Source of the DNA: Acidobacteriota bacterium
GTDB taxonomy: Bacteria > Acidobacteriota > Blastocatellia > RBC074
Assembly: GCA_022614735.1 (NCBI GenBank)
Contig: JAKEHZ010000008.1
Coordinates: 1 to 15,458, forward strand
Length of the DNA stretch: 15,458 nucleotides
Reading direction: 5' to 3'
Positions 6,563-13,557 of the stretch are shown here, piece after piece. A model generated the notes under the pieces. It did no database searches. It had not been told where the DNA came from and saw nothing but the letters and a program-made list of their open reading frames with translations. The stretch's first letter is position 1. Each line of letters opens with the position of its first letter. The position numbers and the translations under genes were made by a program.

Positions 6563-6660
6563 TAACGCCCAAGAGAGAATACGAAACAAACGAAAAGATC
6601 AAAATCTTTTCGTTTGTTTCGTTATTTTCGTTTGTTTCGTATTCTCTCTTGGGCGTTATT
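6561..6660. terminator. Long hairpin, family A, upstream of the SDR gene
   Basis: The left arm 6561-6596 is perfectly complementary over 36 bases to 6625-6660. As at 3431-3508, an extra copy of the right-arm core TTTTCGTTTGTTTCGT lies 18 bases inward (6607-6622 against 6625-6640). The inner AAAAGATC/GATCAAAATCTTTT region can also pair. It separates the YHS gene from the dehydrogenase gene, whose ATG follows 38 bases later. Confidence 0.75.
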
Positions 6661-6662
6661 CA

Positions 6663-6690
6663 TTGCAGCGAACGCGAAATACTCTATGAT
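6663..6690 (+). promoter_or_regulatory. Candidate promoter of the SDR gene
   Basis: TATGAT (6685-6690, 5/6) with a weak -35, TTGCAG (6663-6668, 3/6), 16 bases upstream. The predicted start at about 6697 would leave a leader of two bases before the ATG at 6699, matching the lack of any Shine-Dalgarno sequence. It lies directly after the family A hairpin, as expected for a new unit starting behind a terminator. Confidence 0.35.
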
Positions 6691-6698
6691 TAGCGCCT

Positions 6699-7523
6699 AT
6701 GCGAAAACTTCAGGATCGCGTTGCTGTCGTGACAGGTGCAGCTAGCGGTATCGGGCTCGCATTGTGTCAACGATTGGCGCAACAAGGTTGCCATCTCGCA
6801 CTCGTCGATCTCAACCAAACCGGCCTGGCCGAAAACGCCGCGCAAATCGCTGCACAGGGTAAACGAGTATCTATTCACGTAATCGATGTTTCCGACAAGA
6901 CTGTAATGGAGCGGTTACCAGATGTGGTCCTCTCCGAGCATGGCGAAGTTCACATTCTGGTGAACAATGCCGGAGTTTCACTTGCCGGGCCTTTTGAAAC
7001 TCTCGGCCTTGAAGACCTCGAATGGATCTTCGGGATCAATTTCTGGGGAGCGGTTTACGGCTGTAAGTTCTTTCTGCCTCATCTGCGTTGCTCCGAAGAA
7101 GCGCACATCGTCAATGTGTCTAGCACTTTCGGCCTCTTCGGTCTCTCGACCAAAACCGGCTATTGCGCCACCAAGTTTGCGCTGAGAGGTTTCAGTGAGG
7201 CGCTACGCGCTGAGCTCTCTGACACCCGCATCGGGTTGACTTGTGTTTATCCGGGCGCAGTCGACACCAATCTGGTTAGAGGCGGGCGAACGTGGGATAC
7301 AGAGAAACAAAAAATGGAGGCGCAGTTTGTCGCCTCGCGCAGTATCCCTGTGGATAAGGTTGCGGCACGCATTGTGCGCGGTATCGAGCGCAATTCACCT
7401 AGAGTTCTAATTGGCAGTGACGCGTGGTTGATAGATGTGATGACACGCTTTTCCCCCACCCTCATGGCGGCGCTCGGCGCGCGATCTCAGAAGCGCGTAC
7501 CATTCCTTAAACAGCACGATTGA
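6699..7523 (+). CDS. Short-chain dehydrogenase/reductase (SDR)
   Basis: A 274-residue classical SDR oxidoreductase using NAD(H) or NADP(H). Motifs: cofactor-binding TGAASGIG (12-19), D37 at the end of strand 2 (favouring NAD(H)), structural NNAG (89-92), N114, and the catalytic set S142, Y155, K159 in YCATK. The following PGAVDT (185-190) is the usual substrate-loop start. The C-terminal 60 residues resemble the SDRs annotated as acyl or ketone reductases with an RFSP-type tail, but no substrate can be assigned. No signal peptide, so cytoplasmic. ATG 6699 is the first possible start: an in-frame TGA lies at 6687-6689. No ribosome site is visible, so the mRNA may be leaderless. The gene converges on the minus-strand gene at 7655 across the hairpin 7552-7652. 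Confidence 0.93.
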   Translation: MRKLQDRVAVVTGAASGIGLALCQRLAQQGCHLALVDLNQTGLAENAAQIAAQGKRVSIHVIDVSDKTVMERLPDVVLSEHGEVHILVNNAGVSLAGPFETLGLEDLEWIFGINFWGAVYGCKFFLPHLRCSEEAHIVNVSSTFGLFGLSTKTGYCATKFALRGFSEALRAELSDTRIGLTCVYPGAVDTNLVRGGRTWDTEKQKMEAQFVASRSIPVDKVAARIVRGIERNSPRVLIGSDAWLIDVMTRFSPTLMAALGARSQKRVPFLKQHD

Positions 7524-7551
7524 TTTTATCGTAGGTCGACATTAGCTAAAG

Positions 7552-7652
7552 GTTTCAACACAAAGGGTCAAAGGGTCAAAGGGTCAAAGAAGAAATAAAT
7601 CAAGCCTTTATCCTCTTTGACCCTTTGACCCTTTGACCCTTTGTGTTGAAAC
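7552..7652. terminator. 39-base-pair perfect hairpin, family B
   Basis: 7552-7590 is perfectly complementary to 7614-7652. The arm holds three tandem copies of the octamer CAAAGGGT (7561-7584) and a partial fourth. The loop (7591-7613) is nearly the same as the loop of the copy at 12340-12501. It lies between convergent genes, 28 bases after the SDR stop and two before the stop codon at 7655, so it probably terminates both. Confidence 0.8.
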
Positions 7653-7654
7653 TT

Positions 7655-10600
7655 CTACCGGGTGCCCGCCTGTGTCCCCAGGCTTTGCTGAACGCGCGGT
7701 TGATCCAGTACCCAGCGGCGGATGATCTGGTAGCCGCGTTCGGCCGGCAGATAGCGGCGTCCTCCCTGGTGGCCGTCTTCCTTGCCCGTCTGAATATTGA
7801 GTGGTTTGCGTAAAAGTTTGCTCTGCTCGATATCAGCCGTATTGACGCGCTGTTGCAGCGTCAGATAGTTCTTGAGCAGTTTGGAGACTGTCCAATATCC
7901 ATTTGAGTCAGGCGCTTCCAGCTCCATCGAAGGCACACGCCCTCGGACACCGTGGCATTTGATACAGGACATTTCGTCCATCCGCTGAGGACGCAAGAGC
8001 TCAGGCGACACGTGATCGCTGAAATAACGAAGGCTCGCCAGGAACTGCGGAGTCAAGTTTGGCTGACCTTGACTATCTTTGAGAGCTGAGCCCGGTGCTT
8101 CCTTCAGCACCGCTTCGCGCAGATCCGCCATCCAGATCTGAGGGTCGCTGCTGCGGAGCGCATTCCTTGTCGCTTGCACCCCCGAGCCACTCTTTTCCTT
8201 CTCTAACATCTTCCGAAAAGCCTGTTGGACAGCCGGGTCCTTTCGCAGTGCGGTGAGATTGGCCATGCGTATGGCGGCACCGCGGCTCATCTCTGGAACA
8301 TCGGGACCAAGCATCTGCAGATAGAGATCAATCGCCCGGGCCCGGGCGCCCGCAATCTCTGCGGGTAAATTCGCCGGCTTTGCCGAACCGTCATCGATCT
8401 CCGGTATCGCTTCCCCGAAAGAGACAATCCAACTGACGCTGGGCAGCCAGAAGTGGCCCGTCAACGGATTCTTTACTGCGCCGGGCACGTATCTAAGCAA
8501 GACCTCGGTATGCAGATCAGTGTTGGCAGCCAGCATGCTGCCCATGCGATCTGCAATATACCAATCAGCATCGAGCTGCCCCATCGGTTTGACAGCAGCA
8601 GCAGCCGCATCCAGAATCCGCGCCAGTTCCGCAGGGAGAGGTTCTTTAGAATGTTTTGGGATCAGCAGCGAATAGAGAATTTCCTGTTGCTCTATGGTTT
8701 TGGGAACGTTCCAGTGAGCCCGGCTGAAGAGCTTCAGGATCGGTTGGGCAAGTGTCTGTCGGCGGTCGTAGTCCTGCGCGCCGCGATAGATCTGCTCGAC
8801 CAGAGGCTGTACCTTCTCCTGCGTTGCGGGCAGTGTGACCGCGCTGGGATCAGATACGGCCGCGGCGGCCACCGTGCGCAACTCTTCGGGTCCGTGCGTT
8901 GAGTAATCGATAACTTTGTCTTGAAGCGGAGAATAGGGAATTCCCGAAGCTCCCTCCAATAACAGGCGCATCTCGCGCAGGTCATTCGGGGGGGCCTGTG
9001 GGGCCTGTGGAGACTGTGGAGCCTGCGGAGATTGCTCGATTCTCTTCCACAGATGCATCGTTGCCTTCCCCATCATCTCTGCGCTCCCCGGTGTAATATA
9101 ACCCATCTGGCCGGGGCCTCCGTCACCTCCCGAAGTGTTGTAGAAGGTTGCCGCAATGTTCACCAGACGCCGCGCCAGACGGTCTTTGAGGGCTTGGGAT
9201 AAGCCATTGTCATCGAGGTGCTGTTCCAGTGTCTTGAACAGAGCTGACAATTCCTTGTATTGGTGCTCATCACTTCCGTTGGCCTTGTGGCCATTGGCGA
9301 TGAAAAGCGCGTGGCTCTGATAGCGGAAGCAGTTCTCCACCAGAGCGTTTGGCTCCGGAGCGAGAAGCTTCCTGACCCAGGCTTGTTGGATGGCATCGCG
9401 CATCGGCGGATTCCAAACCCACCACTGCCACGCTGCCTTGGCGGCCCACGTGCGAACGCCGGGATGCGGGTCATCATTGAGAGCTTTGTCGAGCAAACGT
9501 GTCAGCCGCTGACGATCCACACGAGCCTGAGTCAATACTGTGTCACCACGTATACCCAGAGACTTGAGGATGCTCTCACGCGTCAGGTCGTCGCCTTTTT
9601 CAAACGCATCGAAGACGGCCTCAAATCCCACGTCATCCAATAAGGTTTGTTCCATAGCCCATGCGGCCGCATCACGCACCATTTTCACCGGGTCTCCCAT
9701 GGCACGGATGAGAGTTGGGACACCGCGCTCGTGATGCACAGCGCCCAGTGATATGACGCCCCATGTCCGCATCCAGGGACTTGTATGAGATGTGGCTTGC
9801 ATCATCAGATCGAGCAAAGCCGGATCATCTGTATGCGAGAGTTCGCGTACACGCGCGATGGCCGCCAGCAACGAGTCTCCGCGCTTCGGCTCATAACTCG
9901 CCCTCGCCGGTTTGGTTGGAGTCATCGGATAGAGACGCGACAAGGCATGCAAGGTGTAAGCCGTCGTGACAAAACCCGTTTGCGCACTCTTGTTCCATCG
10001 GCCGTAAGCATCCTGTGTGCGCAGAAGCGCCTTAACCCCGCGGTCAACCGCGGGGTCCGCGGCTCCGTAACCCAATGCCTGTAGTGCGATCAGGGCAAGA
10101 GCAGTCGGAGCTGGATCGAATTGTCCGTCAGTCTTCCAGTTCTTCCCATCTGAGTCACCCTTGCCCGGATCAAAACCCCAGGAACCATCGGGGTTTTGTA
10201 TTGCCCGGAGCCGCGCCTCGTCCCTGACCAGTTGTTCCTGTATGCGGGCCAGGAGCTTTGCAGCATTTTCGGCGCTCAATAATTGATAAGCCGGGAATCG
10301 GGCCGGTGGAGGCTCGGCAGGCTTACCGGTGTCGGCAGGCTTACCTGTAGATGATGTCTCAACTGGCTTCAGTTCTTCCACTGGCTCCGGCGGCAGAGTC
10401 TGCTGAATCGATCGCGCTTTTTGATTTTGAGCAAGATAGTCTTGAGGAAAAAAGCGCTTGAAGAACTCGATGCGATGTGAGAGGTCGTCACTGAACCTCG
10501 GCTGCACCCCCAACATCTTCTCAGCCTTCTCTTCCAATGCGGCAAAGTAGCGGGGATGACCCGTTCGGTCCCAAGCTAATTGCAGGATTTCACCCGCATA

Positions 10601-12280
10601 GTTATAAACGACCCCCTGGCCGACATTCGATCCGGGGCCTGCTGCATTGATGCCGCTGGGGTCGGATGTTTGTAACACATGGTTGGCGGCTCGAACCAAC
10701 TGGCTGGAGTGCAGCTTTCGCGCCGGTACAACACGTTCGGCTGCACAAATGTTGTGTCCCGCCACTCGCGTTCCCGCAGGTCCGTCTCCAATATCCAGGG
10801 GCGCCAGGCTCGTGTTGTTGGCCGCGTCCTTAAGATAGTTGGTGGGACGGAGGGATTCATACATGACATTGAGCAGGCGGCGGAAATTTTGGATGTTCTC
10901 TACACGATAGCCATTTTCGATGGGAACTGCCGGTCCCCAGACCCCCGATTGTGTATGGCAGCTCATGCAGTGAGTGCCCATCAAGTTTCCGGTGTCGCGA
11001 ATCCGCCGTTCCACGCTGGCCCCGCGCGGCCGGTTGGTGAGCCAGGAATCCACCTGTCCCAAATGGTCATAAAGCGCCTGCCGCACAGCCATCCGTGGAT
11101 CGTCATAGGGTGCGGGTTTTAGGAGGCGCAGCTCAATCTCGTATCCGGGCGCATTGGCCTCTGCACGCATAAAATAAATGCCGCCTGGTTTGAGCAGCCG
11201 GTTGATTGATGCCCGATGTCCTTCATTTTGCTGGTGGACACGCTCGTTATCATTCCGTCCTTCCGTGTACTCGACCAGTGGCAGCAGATCACGTGATAAC
11301 CCGGCGAACGGCTGCGACCCCACACCGGTTCCGCTCAAACCATCGAACGCATAGAATCTGAGTTGCGCCGCCAGTGTGTGATCAGGGATCGTCAGGTTGC
11401 AGGTAAGAAGTCGAGGCTCTTTTCCCTCATACCTGATCCTGAACCAGTCATCGCCGGACTGGCCCACCTTACCATTATCGAAATATTCTATGTCGTCAGC
11501 CCCACCCGAGATGTGAATGGTCTGAACGCTTTGACCCTCAGGGAGCAGGATCTCCTGGGCTTGTTCCGGAGTGTCGTTAGGCTCCATTTCAACTTGCATT
11601 CCAACTCCACGATCATTCTTCAAATCCAGAAGATTGATGGCCACCGAAAGCGGAACCGCTTTACCCTGAGGCCAGGGAGTCCGTCGTGGAAAAGTGACGG
11701 ACTGCGGCGCCGTTCCGGTTTCTCGCCAGCGAGTACCTTCAAACACGGGAACATCTTCGACAACAGGCGCAATCTGCAGGGCATAGATGCCGGTCACTGG
11801 CACGCGGTAAACCAGATATAGATCGGGATCCAGCACGTGTAATACTTTTTTCCAATCCGCGGTTGGATTCGTATAAATGCCAAAAGCCTCCGGACTGCGC
11901 GGCGGTTTGCCCGAACTGCCAGATGGTGAGGATAGTGAGGATAGCGATGGAGTATTTGTTGTCGCAGATCCGGTCTTCTCCTCGATGAGAACCCAGCGAA
12001 CACCGACCCGGCCATGCTCTGGAAGCGAAGAAGGCCGTGGCAAACTGACCGAGATCTCGAAAGTTTCGTCGCGCTTGAGGTCAAAGCGTTTTTCCCAGGG
12101 CGCAGAGAACTGAAGTGTCGCTCGGACAGGGAGGTTGCTCTTCTCTCCTCTTGCCGTATTGCGGCCAGCCTGGCTATTGGCTTCAGTGTTGACCCACCAT
12201 GCCACGGCGGACCAAAGAGTCAGACAGACTACCAGAGAGATCACTCGCCTAAGATCGAGGTGCAGATTTGTTATGGGCAT
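7655..12280 (-). CDS. Large exported PPC/HEAT/cytochrome c-type protein
   Basis: A 1541-residue exported protein. An N-terminal hydrophobic segment (about 12-30) acts as signal or anchor. Residues about 230-390 resemble a PPC beta domain (EPNDTPEQAQ at 232-241, DDWFRI at 277-282). The first haem-c motif is CMSCH (438-442). A proline-rich linker (about 629-662) follows, with a duplicated TGKPA unit. Residues about 690-785 resemble prenyltransferase/squalene-cyclase alpha-barrel repeats (NPDGSWGF, AYGRWN). HEAT-like helical repeats run from about 805 to 950 and perhaps on. A Ser/Gln/Ala/Pro repeat (1084-1098) interrupts the C-terminal half. The second haem-c motif is CIKCH (1439-1443). GAGG (12285-12288) lies four bases before ATG. 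The two motifs suggest covalent haem attachment in the periplasm. A scaffold or electron-transfer role is inferred; no enzyme residue of true cyclases was identified. Confidence 0.85.
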   Translation of the reverse strand: MPITNLHLDLRRVISLVVCLTLWSAVAWWVNTEANSQAGRNTARGEKSNLPVRATLQFSAPWEKRFDLKRDETFEISVSLPRPSSLPEHGRVGVRWVLIEEKTGSATTNTPSLSSLSSPSGSSGKPPRSPEAFGIYTNPTADWKKVLHVLDPDLYLVYRVPVTGIYALQIAPVVEDVPVFEGTRWRETGTAPQSVTFPRRTPWPQGKAVPLSVAINLLDLKNDRGVGMQVEMEPNDTPEQAQEILLPEGQSVQTIHISGGADDIEYFDNGKVGQSGDDWFRIRYEGKEPRLLTCNLTIPDHTLAAQLRFYAFDGLSGTGVGSQPFAGLSRDLLPLVEYTEGRNDNERVHQQNEGHRASINRLLKPGGIYFMRAEANAPGYEIELRLLKPAPYDDPRMAVRQALYDHLGQVDSWLTNRPRGASVERRIRDTGNLMGTHCMSCHTQSGVWGPAVPIENGYRVENIQNFRRLLNVMYESLRPTNYLKDAANNTSLAPLDIGDGPAGTRVAGHNICAAERVVPARKLHSSQLVRAANHVLQTSDPSGINAAGPGSNVGQGVVYNYAGEILQLAWDRTGHPRYFAALEEKAEKMLGVQPRFSDDLSHRIEFFKRFFPQDYLAQNQKARSIQQTLPPEPVEELKPVETSSTGKPADTGKPAEPPPARFPAYQLLSAENAAKLLARIQEQLVRDEARLRAIQNPDGSWGFDPGKGDSDGKNWKTDGQFDPAPTALALIALQALGYGAADPAVDRGVKALLRTQDAYGRWNKSAQTGFVTTAYTLHALSRLYPMTPTKPARASYEPKRGDSLLAAIARVRELSHTDDPALLDLMMQATSHTSPWMRTWGVISLGAVHHERGVPTLIRAMGDPVKMVRDAAAWAMEQTLLDDVGFEAVFDAFEKGDDLTRESILKSLGIRGDTVLTQARVDRQRLTRLLDKALNDDPHPGVRTWAAKAAWQWWVWNPPMRDAIQQAWVRKLLAPEPNALVENCFRYQSHALFIANGHKANGSDEHQYKELSALFKTLEQHLDDNGLSQALKDRLARRLVNIAATFYNTSGGDGGPGQMGYITPGSAEMMGKATMHLWKRIEQSPQAPQSPQAPQAPPNDLREMRLLLEGASGIPYSPLQDKVIDYSTHGPEELRTVAAAAVSDPSAVTLPATQEKVQPLVEQIYRGAQDYDRRQTLAQPILKLFSRAHWNVPKTIEQQEILYSLLIPKHSKEPLPAELARILDAAAAAVKPMGQLDADWYIADRMGSMLAANTDLHTEVLLRYVPGAVKNPLTGHFWLPSVSWIVSFGEAIPEIDDGSAKPANLPAEIAGARARAIDLYLQMLGPDVPEMSRGAAIRMANLTALRKDPAVQQAFRKMLEKEKSGSGVQATRNALRSSDPQIWMADLREAVLKEAPGSALKDSQGQPNLTPQFLASLRYFSDHVSPELLRPQRMDEMSCIKCHGVRGRVPSMELEAPDSNGYWTVSKLLKNYLTLQQRVNTADIEQSKLLRKPLNIQTGKEDGHQGGRRYLPAERGYQIIRRWVLDQPRVQQSLGTQAGTR
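8988..9030 (-). repeat. Short in-frame tandem repeat, Gln-Ala-Pro-rich
   Basis: A degenerate repeat of about nine bases (variants of CTGTGGRGC on the plus strand) encodes the SPQAPQSPQAPQAPP stretch at residues 1084-1098 of the large exported protein. It is a flexible linker likely to vary in copy number between strains. Confidence 0.6.
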
Positions 12281-12301
12281 ATTTCCTCGCTTGTGTTAAC
12301 T

Positions 12302-12327
12302 GAGAGGGAAAACGAAACAAACGAAAA
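12302..12327. repeat. Orphan single arm of family A
   Basis: This stretch matches the left arm of the family A hairpins. ACGAAACAAACGAAAA (12312-12327) is identical over 16 bases to 6581-6596, and GAGAG precedes it in both. No complementary arm is found nearby. It lies in the 5' leader of the large exported protein gene, 21 bases upstream of its ATG. Confidence 0.6.
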
Positions 12328-12339
12328 TTGACGCTTTTT

Positions 12340-12501
12340 TGGCAAGTTTTATCTTCCGGCTAACAGGTTCAACACAAAGGGTCAAAGGGACAAAGGTTCA
12401 AAGAAGAAAAAAATCAAGCAATTATCCCCTTTGACCCTTTGACCCTTTGATCCTTTGTGTTGAACCTGTCAGCTAGTTTCGGCTTCCTATGAAACTTGCC
12501 A
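12340..12501. terminator. Long hairpin, family B, after the FGE-like gene
   Basis: The outer stem is TGGCAAGTTT (12340-12349) with AAACTTGCCA (12492-12501). The main stem is 12363-12405 with 12427-12469, of which the outer 18 pairs are perfect and the rest have a few mismatches. The arm carries degenerate copies of the CAAAGGGT octamer. The loop (ATCAAGC core) matches the copy at 7552-7652. It starts immediately next to the stop codon at 12502-12504 and is likely the terminator of the GGT-FGE unit. Confidence 0.75.
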
Positions 12502-13554
12502 TCACGACGCCGGTGACTTGACGCACCGGAAGCTGACGTTCGAACTACCACTATCGGTCGCACCCTTCCCACGGCTACCGACCAGGTAACGTGTGCAGTA
12601 CTGGTCGCTGCAGAGGAACGATCCGCCCTTCTGCACCCGTTTTGGAATTCCTCTCTCCTGAGGGTCAAAGCTGTCCTGAGGCCCTTGTGGGTTTCGCGCC
12701 TCGCCGCCGCTGCTTAGTTTCTCGAAGTAATCCGGTCGATACCAGTCTGAGCACCACTGCCAGACGTTGCCACCCATGTCATAGAGACCGTATCCGTTTG
12801 GCGCAAAGGCCGTGACCGGTGAAGTGCTTAAATATCCGTCATCACCTGCATTCCTCGCGGGGAAGCGACCCTGCCAGATGTTGGACGCCCACTTGCCGCC
12901 GGGCTTCAACTCATTGCCCCACGCGTAAAGGTTTCGGTCGAGTCCTGCCCGCGCGGCGAACTCGTATTCCGCTTCAGTGGGCAATCGCTTCCCTGCCCAC
13001 TTCGCATAAGCCACGGCATCATCCCAGGCGACATGCACGACCGGGTGATCCTCGCGGCCTTTTATCGAACTGGCAGGTCCTTCCGGGTGTTTCCAACTTG
13101 CACCGGGTACATAACGCCACCACCGTAGATAATCATCAAGCGGCACATCTTCCGCCGTTTGCGTGAAGACGGCCGAGCCGGGAACCAGATTTTCAAGCGG
13201 GACGCCTGGAAAGTCCTTCGGGTCCGGTTTTCGCTCAGCAATTGTTATGTAGCCTGTGGCCTTGACGAACTTCTCGAATTGCGCGTTCGTCACAGGTGTC
13301 TTGTCCATCCAGAAGCCGTTCACGGTAACACGATGCACCGGCAATGCATCGGGCATATGGCAATTCTCGCATCCCATCCAGAAAGTTCCCCCCGGAACCC
13401 AGACCATCCCATCAAGCGACGGCGTGTTAACAGCCCTGTACGCATAAATCGCCCCGATCGAGGCAGCTGCGATCAAGGCCAACATTCCCGGCCACCACCA
13501 CCGTGGTCTACTTGGTTGTACTGGTTGGGTCATTCCGGATTTTCTCTTTTTCAT
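12502..13554 (-). CDS. Formylglycine-generating enzyme-like protein
   Basis: A 350-residue member of the FGE-sulfatase (SUMF1) family. True FGEs oxidise a cysteine in sulfatases to formylglycine using copper and oxygen. Here GGSFLCSDQYC (310-320) keeps both active-site cysteines, C315 and C320, followed by RY and the closing SFRC (341-344), so real FGE activity is plausible. Other family marks: WVPGGTFWMG (52-61), GKRLPTEAEYEFAAR (188-202) and GNVWQWCSDWY (262-272). An N-terminal hydrophobic segment (about 19-40) after a basic start predicts a membrane anchor with the domain in the periplasm. Residues 62-66 read CENCH, a CxxCH pattern. No sulfatase gene is in the window. ATG 13554 lies three bases after the GGT stop, with GGTGA in the end of that gene as a weak ribosome site: translational coupling. 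Confidence 0.9.
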   Translation of the reverse strand: MKKRKSGMTQPVQPSRPRWWWPGMLALIAAASIGAIYAYRAVNTPSLDGMVWVPGGTFWMGCENCHMPDALPVHRVTVNGFWMDKTPVTNAQFEKFVKATGYITIAERKPDPKDFPGVPLENLVPGSAVFTQTAEDVPLDDYLRWWRYVPGASWKHPEGPASSIKGREDHPVVHVAWDDAVAYAKWAGKRLPTEAEYEFAARAGLDRNLYAWGNELKPGGKWASNIWQGRFPARNAGDDGYLSTSPVTAFAPNGYGLYDMGGNVWQWCSDWYRPDYFEKLSSGGEARNPQGPQDSFDPQERGIPKRVQKGGSFLCSDQYCTRYLVGSRGKGATDSGSSNVSFRCVKSPAS

Positions 13555-13557
13555 TTA

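Noticed and set aside
6406..6693. Plus-strand frame of 95 codons
   Set aside because: It runs through both inverted repeats between YHS and SDR; its translation is just the repeat read as protein, and it has no ribosome site.
7561..7640. Repeated octamers taken as a possible CRISPR array
   Set aside because: There are no spacers; the units are directly adjacent and mirror each other in the two arms of a hairpin.
8453..8902. Plus-strand frame of 149 codons, and similar ones within 9260-11821
   Set aside because: They are shadows on the opposite strand of the 1541-residue gene, whose domains are continuous through all of them.
10035..10056. Nine-base-pair GC hairpin with a TCAA loop
   Set aside because: It lies inside the large gene and encodes the conserved-looking DPAVDRGV stretch; probably a by-product of codon use.
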